Assembly (NCBI GenBank): GCA_910588225.1
Contig: CAJUQT010000008.1
Span: forward strand, 1-64,000
Reading direction: 5' to 3'
From: an uncultured Acetatifactor sp.
GTDB taxonomy: Bacteria; Bacillota; Clostridia; Lachnospirales; Lachnospiraceae
DNA: 64,000 nt
Positions 1 to 8,515 of this stretch are shown in pieces (the first letter of the stretch is position 1; each line of letters opens with the position of its first letter). A program made the position numbers and the translations under genes. Under the pieces are notes generated by a model, which was not told where the DNA came from, ran no database searches, and was given only the letters and a program-made list of their open reading frames with translations.

Positions 1-34
1 AAGAACCTATGAGCATTTACCCATAGATTCTTTT
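1..34 (-). terminator. probable terminator hairpin after tsf (cut by window edge)
   Basis: Read on the minus strand, an 11-bp stem (AAGAATCTATG with CATAGGTTCTT, one G-U pair) lies about 30 nt after the tsf stop codon. Its U-tract, if any, would fall outside the window, so this is a hairpin seen and a terminator inferred. Confidence 0.5.
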
Positions 35-65
35 CGTTTCGTTATAAAATTCGCCACAAAGTTCA

Positions 66-1001
66 CTAACGCATCTGCGCAGCCACCTCAGCAGCAAAAT
101 CCTCCTGCTTCTTCTCAATGCCTTCGCCGGTCTCAAAGCGGACAAATCTGCTTACAGAAAGCTCTGCCCCATTCTCCTTTGCAACCTGCGCAATATACTG
201 AGCAACGGACTGCTTGCCATCCTCTGCCTTTACATATACCTGCTCCAGCAGGCATACTTCCTTCAGCTCCTTGTTCAGGCGACCGTTGATAGCGCCCTCA
301 ATTACCTTCTCCGGCTTTCCTGCCATCTTGGGATCCTGCTCAATCTGTGCTTTGATGATTTCCTTCTCATGTATCTTATACTCTTCCGATACATCAGTGG
401 TAGCTACGTACTTTGGATTCAACGCAGCAATCTGCATCGCGATATTAGTCATAGCTTCCTTCACGGCCTCATTCACCACGCTCGATTTCGCTTCCACGAT
501 GACACCGATGCGCCCGCCGCCGTGTACATAAGTAGACACAAAACCTTCGGAGGCTTCCACTTTCTCAAATCTTCTGATACTCAGCTTCTCACCGATAACG
601 GCAATCTTGTCAACCAGAGCTTCCTTTACTGTCTTAGAAGAATCCTCGTTCCACGGCTCTTCCATGAAAGCATCAATTCCGTCTGCAGAAGAATTCACAG
701 CCTGAATTGCCACTGCCTCCACAAACTGCTGGAATGTCTCATTCTTCGCAACGAAGTCAGTCTCAGAATTCACTTCCACAACAGCTGCAACCTTATCTCC
801 GTTGGCAGCAATGCGGCAAAGTCCTTCTGCTGCAATCCTTCCCTCTTTCTTCACAGCCTTGGCCTGTCCGTTCTTTCTCAGAACCTCGATAGCCTCCTCC
901 ATATTACCATTAGTCTCATTCAGAGCCTTTTTACAATCCATCATACCAGCACCGGTCTTCTCACGCAGTTCCTTGACCATTGCCGCTGTAATCTCTGCCA
1001 T
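66..1001 (-). CDS. tsf: translation elongation factor Ts
   Basis: EF-Ts is the cytoplasmic guanine nucleotide exchange factor that regenerates EF-Tu-GTP. The 311-residue product starts with the UBA-like segment containing KELREKTGAGMMDCKKAL and carries the EF-Tu contact motif TDFVAKN at residues 81-87, followed by the two-part dimerisation/core domain; length is normal for the family. The start is set by AGGAGG nine to ten bases upstream. It follows rpsB by 38 nt in the same direction, the near-universal rpsB-tsf operon, and a terminator-like hairpin lies just beyond its stop. Nothing unusual was seen. Confidence 0.98.
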   Translation of the reverse strand: MAEITAAMVKELREKTGAGMMDCKKALNETNGNMEEAIEVLRKNGQAKAVKKEGRIAAEGLCRIAANGDKVAAVVEVNSETDFVAKNETFQQFVEAVAIQAVNSSADGIDAFMEEPWNEDSSKTVKEALVDKIAVIGEKLSIRRFEKVEASEGFVSTYVHGGGRIGVIVEAKSSVVNEAVKEAMTNIAMQIAALNPKYVATTDVSEEYKIHEKEIIKAQIEQDPKMAGKPEKVIEGAINGRLNKELKEVCLLEQVYVKAEDGKQSVAQYIAQVAKENGAELSVSRFVRFETGEGIEKKQEDFAAEVAAQMR

Positions 1002-1039
1002 ATATATATCCTCCTGAATTCTGATCTATTCTTTGCTGC

Positions 1040-1801
1040 TTATTCTGCTTCCTGCTCCGCTATCTCTTCAATATCTTCAGCGCCCTCTGCAGCCACATCT
1101 GCCTCGGTATATACGGCTTCTCCCTGATTAGCTTCCACAACGGCATCAGCCATCTTGGACACGATCAGCTTTACAGCTCTGATAGCGTCGTCATTTCCGG
1201 GAATAATATAATCCAGTTCCTCGGGATCACAGTTGGTATCGCCAATTCCAATCAATGTAATGCCAAGAGCATGTGCCTCCTGCACGCAGATCCTTTCCTT
1301 CTTAGGGTCAACCACAAAAATTGCATCGGGAACTCTGCTCATATTCCTGATACCACCCAGGTTCTTCTCCAGCTTCTCCCACTCTTTCTTCAGCTTGATA
1401 ACTTCCTTTTTGGGAAGTACATCAAAAGTTCCGTCTTCCGACATTTTTTCAATGGCATTCAGTCTTCCGATACGGGACTGAATGGTCTTGAAATTGGTGA
1501 GCATTCCGCCCAGCCATCTCTCGTTCACGTAAAACATACCGCAGCGTTCTGCCTCGGTCTTAACTGCATCCTGGGCCTGTTTCTTGGTTCCCACGAAAAG
1601 GATAGTACCGCCCTGTGCAACGATTTCGGATACCGCTCTGTAAGCCTCATCCACCTTACCCACAGACTTCTGCAGATCGATAATATGAATACCATTCCTC
1701 TCGGTGAAGATATAAGGAGCCATCTTAGGGTTCCATCTTCTGGTCTGATGTCCGAAATGGACACCTGCTTCAAGCAGCTGCTTCATAGAAATAACGCTCA
1801 T
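1040..1801 (-). CDS. rpsB: 30S ribosomal protein S2
   Basis: S2 is a structural protein of the small ribosomal subunit. The product is 253 residues beginning MSVISMKQLLEAGVHFGHQ, the typical S2 N-terminus, with the conserved segments RWNPKMAPYIF and GTKKQAQDAV and an acidic C-terminal tail. An upstream in-frame ATG at 1846 exists, but GGAGGTAAGAAC directly before the codon at 1801 and family alignment fix the shorter start. It heads the rpsB-tsf operon and has its own strong promoter and a leader of about 200 nt, so it need not depend on flagellar transcription although it lies directly behind that cluster. Confidence 0.98.
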   Translation of the reverse strand: MSVISMKQLLEAGVHFGHQTRRWNPKMAPYIFTERNGIHIIDLQKSVGKVDEAYRAVSEIVAQGGTILFVGTKKQAQDAVKTEAERCGMFYVNERWLGGMLTNFKTIQSRIGRLNAIEKMSEDGTFDVLPKKEVIKLKKEWEKLEKNLGGIRNMSRVPDAIFVVDPKKERICVQEAHALGITLIGIGDTNCDPEELDYIIPGNDDAIRAVKLIVSKMADAVVEANQGEAVYTEADVAAEGAEDIEEIAEQEAE

Positions 1802-1972
1802 GTTCTTACCTCCATTTGGTTGATTTCTTCCGCATAACCGTATCAATCTGTGACAGATTGTGCCGAATCCGCGTTAAAAACCGGCAGCTCCGACGATTAC
1901 CTCTGGCAAACACTGCAAAAAGCACCCTCGCCGAATCGGTATGCGTGTTTTCTGTTTTAACAGATATACAAT

Positions 1973-1995
1973 AAAAGTGTTCATCCGACACTTTT
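1973..1995 (-). promoter_or_regulatory. hairpin at the 5' end of the rpsB leader
   Basis: A perfect 8-bp stem (AAAAGTGT and ACACTTTT, 7-nt loop) lies a few bases after the predicted start of transcription. A second hairpin (CAATCTG, 3-nt loop, CAGATTG) occurs near 1846-1862. A role in autogenous control by S2 is only inference. Confidence 0.4.
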
Positions 1996-2006
1996 CACCG
2001 CACAAA

Positions 2007-2035
2007 ATTATAGCATAATACCTCCTGCATTGCAA
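2007..2035 (-). promoter_or_regulatory. rpsB promoter
   Basis: On the minus strand: -35 TTGCAA, 17-nt spacer, -10 TATAAT preceded by TG (extended -10). It begins eight bases after the stop of the upstream gene and gives a leader of about 200 nt before rpsB. Match to the housekeeping sigma consensus is strong. Confidence 0.8.
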
Positions 2036-2042
2036 GAGGTAT

Positions 2043-2657
2043 TTATCTGCTTCTCGTAATAATTTTCGCTATTTCTTCTTCACTTGCTCCTGCGGGAATC
2101 TGGTATGTCCCGAACTTAATCTTCCTTGAATATCCGTTATCACACAGATATGTGTCAAAGGCAGCGGCATCCTCCACCAGTCCCTCTTCCTCGAGCATGA
2201 TACAGATACGATAGGAGGTAACCCCGGGTTCCACCTCAACGGTAACCGTTTCCGCACTGCTTTCGCCGGCGGCTTCATCCGGACCGGAGAGACTTCCGTC
2301 TTCTCCGGAAGTCTCTCCGGAACCGGCGTCCGCATCTTCTTCTCCCTGTGTCCCAGGAAGCTGCTGTGCGGGGCCCTCCTCCGAATCCGGGTCTTCCTCC
2401 GCCTTCGTCCCTTCTTTCGGCCCCGTACTCGGAACTGCCTCATCGCCGGAATGATTCTCCTCCGGTACAGGTGTATTCTGAACATCCGTTAATTTCAGGG
2501 AATCACTTTCCACCATTCCCAGCTCCGCCGCTCTGGTTCTGATCTCCGCGTCACTTAAGGGCACTTTCTCAGCAGTCACTCCCATCAGCAGAGCTGTCAC
2601 AATCATTCCGATTCCCAGTCCCCGCATTTGATATCTTAATTTCACTTTATTCCTCAC
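2043..2657 (-). CDS. membrane-anchored protein with MltG/YceG-like N-domain, no catalytic domain
   Basis: The 204-residue product has a basic N-terminus and one hydrophobic helix (about residues 12-30), then an acidic, Glu/Ser/Gly/Pro-rich linker (about 50-135), then a folded C-terminal segment of about 65 residues (VEVEPGVTSYRICIMLEEEG onward, ending FGTYQIPAGASEEEIAKII). That segment resembles the LysM-like subdomain at the start of the endolytic transglycosylase MltG, but the catalytic domain of MltG is absent, so enzyme activity is not expected. It probably sits outside the membrane. It lies between the SwrB-like gene and rpsB, at the tail of the flagellar cluster. A cell-wall binding or scaffolding role is inference. 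Confidence 0.7.
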   Translation of the reverse strand: MRNKVKLRYQMRGLGIGMIVTALLMGVTAEKVPLSDAEIRTRAAELGMVESDSLKLTDVQNTPVPEENHSGDEAVPSTGPKEGTKAEEDPDSEEGPAQQLPGTQGEEDADAGSGETSGEDGSLSGPDEAAGESSAETVTVEVEPGVTSYRICIMLEEEGLVEDAAAFDTYLCDNGYSRKIKFGTYQIPAGASEEEIAKIITRSR

Positions 2658-2688
2658 TTTTTATGATTACTATGAAAGTCGGACACTT

Positions 2689-3423
2689 CTATGTGACATT
2701 TCGGCCGGCTGCATGAGAACTCTGGAACAAATCCAGCACCAGTTTTACCTCTCCCATTCCCAGCCCCAGTTCCCTGGCAATGTCCCTGGCAGATTTTCCT
2801 TCCCCGTAAAGCTGCAGAATTTCCTCATTATGATTATATTGCTGTTCATCGATATTCTGAACAAATTCCCCGGTCTCAGGAGCCGCTTCCGGCAGTCCCG
2901 TCTCCGGCAGCATTTCCTGCTCCAGAACAATATCTGCCTCTTCCACGGAGGCTGTCGGCGTTTCAACAGGTGTCTCTTCCCGGGGTACGGCAGATAGAAG
3001 ACTCTGAAAAGAAGCTGCTCTCTCCTCCGCCTCCCTGACGGCATGATTCACTTCCGATACTGCATTCTTCAGACTGACATGTTTATTGTTCAGCATATCA
3101 TATAAAAACATGGCCTCGTCATGATTTTTGTGGATTTCCGTAAGCACGGTTTCTGAATATTCGTTTACCGCCATGATTTTCTCATTGGAAAGTCGTTCCA
3201 GAGACCGTTCTGTCTTCTCCATCGCATAAGTAACCGCCTCCCCCACCACATCGTCTACATGGCTCCGCACCGCCTCCAGTTCCTGACTGACCAGCTTCCT
3301 GATCTCTTCCCGGGCCAGCTCTCCTCTACCGTCAGCAGCCGGAGATTTCTTTTCAGGAATCAGAAAGCTTAATGTAAATATAATACCTCCAGCAATCAAC
3401 AGGATAACTTCCATAATATCCAT
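2689..3423 (-). CDS. SwrB-like membrane protein (DUF6115 type)
   Basis: The 244-residue product has one N-terminal transmembrane helix (residues 3-22), a long predicted coiled coil (about 35-150), an acidic Pro/Glu-rich linker and a C-terminal helix-turn-helix-like segment (EILQLYGEGKSARDIARELG, then a second helix ending LVLDLFQ). Bacillus subtilis has a protein of the same architecture, SwrB (YlxL), at the same position between sigD and rpsB; SwrB activates flagellar type III export and hook-basal body assembly. Position and architecture support an equivalent role, but sequence identity could not be measured. The C-terminal element could bind protein rather than DNA. Confidence 0.72.
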   Translation of the reverse strand: MDIMEVILLIAGGIIFTLSFLIPEKKSPAADGRGELAREEIRKLVSQELEAVRSHVDDVVGEAVTYAMEKTERSLERLSNEKIMAVNEYSETVLTEIHKNHDEAMFLYDMLNNKHVSLKNAVSEVNHAVREAEERAASFQSLLSAVPREETPVETPTASVEEADIVLEQEMLPETGLPEAAPETGEFVQNIDEQQYNHNEEILQLYGEGKSARDIARELGLGMGEVKLVLDLFQSSHAAGRNVT

Positions 3424-3438
3424 TTTTCTCGTCCGTCC

Positions 3439-3747
3439 TCATATTTTCATGTCGAAGCCCCCGCGTTTTTTTACCACCACGCGCTCCTGAGACGTTTTCC
3501 CTTTACGCTTTCTTCCGCCGTCTCCGCTGTACTGACCATTTCCCTTTTCTTTGGCATCAGGCCTGTTTTCATGCCACTGCGTATTATCACTGCTGCGCAC
3601 TTCCCGTATATTCTGTTCCGCTGTCTTCTGAAACTGCTCACTGAAATTGGCCTGGTCCACCGCCACCTTATTGTCTTCATTGTGTTTTATAGTAGTATAA
3701 TCCTGCGACCTCGATACCGTCGTCAACTCAATTGCCCCAAATGCCAT
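3439..3747 (-). CDS. small hydrophilic protein of unknown function in flagellar cluster
   Basis: A 102-residue protein starting MAFGAIELTTVSRSQDYTTI, chosen over an in-frame ATG at 3768 because AGGAAGG precedes the codon at 3747. It has no membrane segment; the middle is Asn/Gln/Glu-rich and the C-terminal 35 residues are strongly basic (several KRK/KKR runs), which suggests nucleic acid, membrane-surface or partner binding. It sits between the FapA-like and SwrB-like genes with short gaps, so it is co-transcribed with them. I do not recognise a family. Confidence 0.75.
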   Translation of the reverse strand: MAFGAIELTTVSRSQDYTTIKHNEDNKVAVDQANFSEQFQKTAEQNIREVRSSDNTQWHENRPDAKEKGNGQYSGDGGRKRKGKTSQERVVVKKRGGFDMKI

Positions 3748-3774
3748 AAGTCCCTTCCTTTCCCGCAAAACGCG

Positions 3775-5364
3775 TTACATGGGCACCATTTTCACTTCGC
3801 CGTCTTCCTTTATGAATTTACAATACCGATAACTCTGCTGCAAAAGTCTGCTCACATTTCCGATAATCATGGTAGTATTCGGATGGACCTGCTCCTCCAC
3901 AACTATTTCTGCCTCTTCCCGCGCCTCCATCATCTCTTCCAAAGCCGTACGACGTGCATTCAGACGCTCCAGTTCTGTATTCTTCTCCTGAATCAGAGAT
4001 CCCACACTGCGCATATAACGCAGCTGGCCATCATTATACTGAAATCCCTTTTTCTGCTTTTCCAGGAAATTATTATAAATAACCTGAGCCGCATTGACCG
4101 TTTTCGTTCTCTCCTCGATGGCTGTTCTCACATGTTCAAGCTGAGCAATCAACAGCGGTTCCACGCCTACCTCCAGTGTCGTCGCCGTACTCATACTGCC
4201 TCCGATGGACTTGACTCTGATAGAGTTTGCCGCCTGCACACGGCCTCCCAGGATAATTCCTTTCCGGCCTCCCACTCTTACATCACTCCCTGCAGATACT
4301 GTACAATGAAGAATTGCTTCCGTCTCCACAAATCCGCCGGTCACAATACGGGAGTTTTCCAGGAATTTCACGATAATGTCGCCTTTCGCTCTCAGGTAGC
4401 CCTTGCCCATGCCGTTCATACCTTTTGCAATGATAATATTTCCGCCGGCAATAATCGTGGCTCCCTCCACCAGACCGTTTACCACAACATTTCCCCCGGC
4501 CTTTACTTCAAAATTCTCGTCCACATTGCCGGCTATCTCCACACTTCCATCATAATTGATGTTCCCTGTGGATACATTGACTCCCTTTACCTGATATACG
4601 GAAGATACCACTACCTTCTTGTCCGCCAGTGTCACATGTCCGTCCACCATAGAGGTAATAGAAAGACCGTCTGCGGACAATTCAATGTTCTTGCCGAATT
4701 TCAAGGTCTCGCGCTTTACTTCACGGGGTTTGATTGCCTTTCCATATACATCACAGCCCGCTTCTCCCTGCTGTTCCGGGATAATTCTGGCAAGCACCTC
4801 CCCTTTCCGGCACTGATTAATCGTTGTCAGATTGAAGTAATCCACCCGACCGTCTTCCTTATGTGCCGGCCGTTTGTGAGAAACCGTATTAAAAGAATAT
4901 TCAATCCTGGCATCCTGTCCCTGAACAGACTTCTTCCCTTTGGCAACCAGAATATTTGTACAATACACTCCCTCTGAATGAAAATGTTCTTCCAGCGCCT
5001 TCTCCTGGATACCATACACAATTTTCTTATTCCTTATATCCCGCAGAAAATCATTCATCTCCAGTCTCGCTCCGCCTTCAGAAGGCGGAATAAAGCGGAC
5101 GGTAGCCATCATGCCGTCTTCACTGACCTCCAGGAAATAGGTTTCCGGACAGACAGGACAGTCTCCGTTCCCCAGATGAACGATACCGCCTTCTCCAAAG
5201 CTGATCTGTGCTTCCAGCCTTTTTTTATCATAATTTATTTTCAATCCATCCAGATATTTCCAGACTTCTTCTGCACGGATTTCTTCTCCAAAGTCCTTCG
5301 GCTGATATAAGGCTATCCCATATCCCGTAAAATCATTCACCAATCGAAAATAACCATTCTGCAT
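3775..5364 (-). CDS. FapA family protein (DUF342)
   Basis: The 529-residue product is a DUF342/FapA polymerisation-domain protein. The N-terminal third is a mixed domain; residues of about 200-370 form repeated beta-strand turns rich in Gly (for example NVVVNGLVEGATIIAGGNI), the right-handed beta-helix typical of the family; the C-terminal 150 residues are alpha-helical and predicted coiled coil. Family members are common in clostridial flagellar loci and elsewhere, with no settled biochemical role. It follows fliA by 14 nt and so belongs to the same transcript. No catalytic motif was found. A scaffold function is inference from the beta-helix. Confidence 0.85.
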   Translation of the reverse strand: MQNGYFRLVNDFTGYGIALYQPKDFGEEIRAEEVWKYLDGLKINYDKKRLEAQISFGEGGIVHLGNGDCPVCPETYFLEVSEDGMMATVRFIPPSEGGARLEMNDFLRDIRNKKIVYGIQEKALEEHFHSEGVYCTNILVAKGKKSVQGQDARIEYSFNTVSHKRPAHKEDGRVDYFNLTTINQCRKGEVLARIIPEQQGEAGCDVYGKAIKPREVKRETLKFGKNIELSADGLSITSMVDGHVTLADKKVVVSSVYQVKGVNVSTGNINYDGSVEIAGNVDENFEVKAGGNVVVNGLVEGATIIAGGNIIIAKGMNGMGKGYLRAKGDIIVKFLENSRIVTGGFVETEAILHCTVSAGSDVRVGGRKGIILGGRVQAANSIRVKSIGGSMSTATTLEVGVEPLLIAQLEHVRTAIEERTKTVNAAQVIYNNFLEKQKKGFQYNDGQLRYMRSVGSLIQEKNTELERLNARRTALEEMMEAREEAEIVVEEQVHPNTTMIIGNVSRLLQQSYRYCKFIKEDGEVKMVPM

Positions 5365-5378
5365 AATCCGCCCCCCTG

Positions 5379-6152
5379 TTAATTGCCTGACAAAATACCC
5401 ATATAACTCCCCATTTTCACTTTCATTTTCTTTAATGCCCGGGTATGCAGCTGCGATACCCTGGACTCGGAAACTTCCAGTATACTGCTGATTTCTTTCA
5501 GTGTAAGCTCTTCATAATAGTAAAGAGTAATTACTTTCTGTTCTTTCTCTGTCAAAAGCAACAGAGCCTCCCCCAGTACCTTCGTCAGTTCTTCTCTCTC
5601 CACACTCTCTTCAGGAGCTTCAAAATGGGAAGTCGTGTGTCTCCTGTAATCCTGAGACACATCGCTGCCCTGTTCCATATACTCATTCAGGGATACCAGC
5701 CCTGTGATCTTCATCTGGGACTGCCAGTCCAGATACTCTTCATCCGATATGCCAAGTCCCCGGGCCACTTCTTCATCTGTGGCAGTATGCCCTGTATTCT
5801 GCTCGATTTCCCTGATTACAGTCTCTATCTTCTTCTGCTTCTGTCTGATGGTTCTGGGAATCCAGTCCATCTTGCGAATCTGGTCCAGGACAGCTCCCCG
5901 GATCCGCACACTGGCATACGTTTCAAATTTTACATCCTTTAAACAATCAAATTTATCTATTGCATCTATCAGCCCAAAAATGCCATAACTGACCAGATCT
6001 TCGTATTCCACATTGTAACCCAGATACATACTGAGTCTTCCTGCAACCACCTTAACAAGAGGAGCGTATTCCAGGATCAACTGCTCTCTGGTTTCGGGTG
6101 ATTTCGTCTTCGCATATTCTTCTAACAGTTTCTTTCTGCCTGCCTCATCCAT
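5379..6152 (-). CDS. fliA: flagellar sigma factor (sigma-28, FliA/SigD)
   Basis: A 257-residue sigma-70 family factor of the FliA/WhiG type. Region 2 is visible as VSYGIFGLIDAIDKFD with the following KFETYASVRIRGAVLDQIRK, region 3 follows, and region 4 ends with the helix-turn-helix LTLKEISSILEVSESRVSQL. It directs RNA polymerase to late flagellar genes such as flagellin, which are not in this window. As in Bacillus subtilis it sits near the end of the large flagellar operon, downstream of cheC-cheD. The start is supported by the family length. An anti-sigma factor FlgM is not encoded here. Confidence 0.95.
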   Translation of the reverse strand: MDEAGRKKLLEEYAKTKSPETREQLILEYAPLVKVVAGRLSMYLGYNVEYEDLVSYGIFGLIDAIDKFDCLKDVKFETYASVRIRGAVLDQIRKMDWIPRTIRQKQKKIETVIREIEQNTGHTATDEEVARGLGISDEEYLDWQSQMKITGLVSLNEYMEQGSDVSQDYRRHTTSHFEAPEESVEREELTKVLGEALLLLTEKEQKVITLYYYEELTLKEISSILEVSESRVSQLHTRALKKMKVKMGSYMGILSGN

Positions 6153-6208
6153 GAAACCTTCGCTCCTTATCCGCCACTCTCATAATCTAACCTATGAAAG
6201 TGTAATTT

Positions 6209-6481
6209 TTATTCCTCCTGCTTCCCATCCTGTTCCGCATTTTCGGTATCTTCTGCTTCCTTCTCTATGACCTCTCCCTCTTCCATGAGTCTTTCTTCAT
6301 TCTGTTTCTCAAAAAAATCAAGCGTCCACTTCATTACACTCCCCAGCAAATAGAAAATCAACAGTACAATAAAGAGCGCAACCAGCTTCTCCACCATAGT
6401 ATACTTCTCTATAAAGGTAATAATGCATGTAACCGCACCTGCTGTCAACATCAAAAAAAGCGGTAAATTTTTCCTGTTCAT
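6209..6481 (-). CDS. small two-helix membrane protein with acidic tail
   Basis: A 90-residue protein with two hydrophobic helices (about residues 6-23 and 31-53) and a strongly acidic, Glu-rich C-terminal tail of about 30 residues. It lies between cheD and fliA with short gaps, so it is part of the flagellar transcript. I do not recognise a named family. The tail is likely cytoplasmic, judged from the positive N-terminus and even number of helices; this is inference. Confidence 0.7.
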   Translation of the reverse strand: MNRKNLPLFLMLTAGAVTCIITFIEKYTMVEKLVALFIVLLIFYLLGSVMKWTLDFFEKQNEERLMEEGEVIEKEAEDTENAEQDGKQEE

Positions 6482-6494
6482 GTCTTTATCCTCT

Positions 6495-6989
6495 TCAGAT
6501 AATCTTCTCGGGCTTTCCTACTGCACGAATATGGAATGCGCCGGTCTCAGGATAAAAAATGACTGTCCTGCCGTAATTTGCACCGGTATCCTGAGCCAGA
6601 ATCGGAATCTTCAGTTCTTTCAGTTTTGCTCTGGCCGCATCGGCATTTCTGTTCCCCACCTGGGCAACGGAAGGACCTCCCCCTCCCTGAAAGCTGAACA
6701 TGGTAGCACCTCCGGCAATCTTCGCGACCATTCGAATACGCCTTGCCCCCATCCTCTCTATCTGTTTTACAAGCTCTTCAATACCTGTATCTGCAAATTT
6801 CGCTATATTATGCTGCCCTGTGGTTATTGCTTTGCTGTCCGGCAACATGATATGTACCAGCCCCCCGACTTTTGTCATTGGATCCCTGATTGCAATACCG
6901 ACGCAGGATCCCAGCCCCAGAGTCATCACACCATCAGGGCTTTTGCAGGTTTTCAAATCTGCTATTCCTACCTTGACTATCTCACTCAT
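6495..6989 (-). CDS. cheD: chemoreceptor glutamine deamidase CheD
   Basis: CheD deamidates receptor glutamines and is also the adaptor that stimulates the CheC phosphatase. The 164-residue product shows the catalytic cysteine in GLGSCVGIAIRD and the histidine in GGLVHIMLPDS, the two hallmark motifs, and has the usual length. It directly follows cheC, the pair that acts in adaptation of the Bacillus-type chemotaxis system. The receptors and the CheA-CheW kinase on which the pathway depends are not in this window, so they must be encoded elsewhere if the pathway is complete. Confidence 0.95.
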   Translation of the reverse strand: MSEIVKVGIADLKTCKSPDGVMTLGLGSCVGIAIRDPMTKVGGLVHIMLPDSKAITTGQHNIAKFADTGIEELVKQIERMGARRIRMVAKIAGGATMFSFQGGGGPSVAQVGNRNADAARAKLKELKIPILAQDTGANYGRTVIFYPETGAFHIRAVGKPEKII

Positions 6990-7046
6990 AAGCCCACTTC
7001 CACATCCTTTTTATCCGTTCTATTCCGCATCTGTCACTTCGAACCC

Positions 7047-7670
7047 TCATTCCATCGAAATTCCCAGCGCAGTCATAATCTTTGCATAAGATTCCAAATC
7101 CGGAATCAGGATGAAATAACCGTCCAGCTTCACTTCATCATAAAATTGCGACTGAATCAGAAGAATATTATCACCATAAACACCGAACTGAATAGCCGGC
7201 ACACTCAAAATCGCACCCGCCATATCCACCGTTACCGCAGGGGGTGAGGGAAATACCTTCAGATTCGTCATGGTAGACAGCGAATTCAGGTAGGCCCCGG
7301 TAATGATATTTCCCACTTCCTGCATGGCCGACAGACCCATTTCTTCAAATTCACCGCCCTCCGGCAGCATCCCCATGGTAATCTTCTGAATCAGATGTCT
7401 GGCACTCTGCTCTTCCACCATGAACATCATACTTCCGGTGATATCTCCCTCGACTCCCAGAAATACGCCTGCCATCAACTGCTCTTCGCCGCCTACCAGC
7501 TCACCCACCTCGGCAAACTCCAGCAGCCTGACCTGTGGCACCTTCATGTCCACTTTACACTGCAGCATCTGGGACAGTGCCGTCATGGCATTCCCCGCGC
7601 CGATATTTCCGATTTCTCTCAGCACATCATAATAATTTTCCGTAACCTGTTCCAAGCTCACGTCCTTCAT
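7047..7670 (-). CDS. cheC: CheY-P phosphatase CheC
   Basis: CheC dephosphorylates CheY-P and binds CheD. In the 207-residue product both pseudo-symmetric active-site helices are present: LREIGNIGAGNAMTAL near the N-terminus and MQEVGNIITGAYLN near residue 115, each with the Glu and Asn pair used for hydrolysis. The two-site arrangement is that of canonical CheC. It lies between the PilZ-domain gene and cheD. Its presence with FliY, which has similar motifs, indicates two phosphatases acting on CheY-P. Confidence 0.94.
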   Translation of the reverse strand: MKDVSLEQVTENYYDVLREIGNIGAGNAMTALSQMLQCKVDMKVPQVRLLEFAEVGELVGGEEQLMAGVFLGVEGDITGSMMFMVEEQSARHLIQKITMGMLPEGGEFEEMGLSAMQEVGNIITGAYLNSLSTMTNLKVFPSPPAVTVDMAGAILSVPAIQFGVYGDNILLIQSQFYDEVKLDGYFILIPDLESYAKIMTALGISME

Positions 7671-7720
7671 ACGCTGCCTCTCCTACTCCCGATTTCCTAC
7701 CGCATCATCAGTCAATAAAC

Positions 7721-8461
7721 TTATATCTTTTCCGTACTGAATTTCGTTTTCTGTCTGCTTTTTCTCTCTTCTTCGAAAATATACTTGATAATTTCCTCAC
7801 GCACAATAGGATCCATATCATAAAACTGCACCCGATGCTCGTAAGTCCCGGGACGATTATCCAGCTCTATGGAACTGATGACTCTGCTGATCACCTCGTA
7901 TTTCTTATGTTCTCCACCGTTCATCAGATGATAGCAGCAATACATCAGACTTCCCGGCTCATACCTGCAGGAAGACAGAAAGCGCAGTCCGCCTCCGCTG
8001 ATATCCACGATAATACTTTCCTTCAGAGGAAGCCCCTTCTGTAACGAAAAAGGCTGTCTGTTCTCTATGATCTGTATCTCCTCCTCTTCCAAAGTACGCG
8101 CCCGCATCTCCAGCGCACATCTCAGACGATAAAACTCTCTTCTCTGATATTTGCGCAGATTGCTGGTCATCTCCACCAAAAGCAAATACGTATTATTACT
8201 CTTGTACCGGTCAATGATTCTGCCCAGGCACTGAAACAGACCGCCGGACGCGTAAAAAATCATCTCAAACTCACCGTCCACCGGCAGCAAAATCAGCTTT
8301 GTCTTCTCCACCGGCATAGTAATCTCAATGGTATCCTCAGACTGTATTTCGTGTACCGTGCTGTGATAAACTTTCCCGGCCGTTCCTGCAGGTTCCACAC
8401 CCCCATGAGAAACAGCCTGCAATTCAATTTTGTCCCCTTCCGTTATAAACTTTGAAAACAT
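7721..8461 (-). CDS. flagellar brake protein, YcgR-type PilZ domain
   Basis: A 246-residue protein with an N-terminal YcgR-type beta domain and a C-terminal PilZ domain. The cyclic-di-GMP binding signature is intact: RREFYR (RxxxR) near residue 108 and DISGGG (D/NxSxxG) near residue 153. Proteins of this kind bind c-di-GMP and then slow the motor at the stator or rotor. The ATG at 8461 is preferred over a GTG at 8470 because AGG is then properly spaced. The gene replaces, in position, the cheB-cheA-cheW block that follows flhG in Bacillus subtilis. It suggests c-di-GMP control of motility. Confidence 0.9.
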   Translation of the reverse strand: MFSKFITEGDKIELQAVSHGGVEPAGTAGKVYHSTVHEIQSEDTIEITMPVEKTKLILLPVDGEFEMIFYASGGLFQCLGRIIDRYKSNNTYLLLVEMTSNLRKYQRREFYRLRCALEMRARTLEEEEIQIIENRQPFSLQKGLPLKESIIVDISGGGLRFLSSCRYEPGSLMYCCYHLMNGGEHKKYEVISRVISSIELDNRPGTYEHRVQFYDMDPIVREEIIKYIFEEERKSRQKTKFSTEKI

Positions 8462-8515
8462 AACACCCACCTGCCTTTACTCATTTTGCCTGACTGCTTG
8501 ATTTCGTTCTGTATC

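Noticed and set aside
214..1127. Plus-strand open frames opposite tsf and rpsB
   Set aside because: They mirror the codon pattern of strongly recognised minus-strand genes, have no ribosome binding sites and no recognisable domains. The same holds for the long plus-strand frames opposite fapA (3571-4977), fliY (16492-17940), fliG (29283-30515) and polC (38202-39329, 41010-41891).
1802..1991. 61-codon minus-strand frame upstream of rpsB
   Set aside because: It lies in the rpsB leader, starts after the predicted transcription start without a ribosome binding site, and has no protein-like composition.
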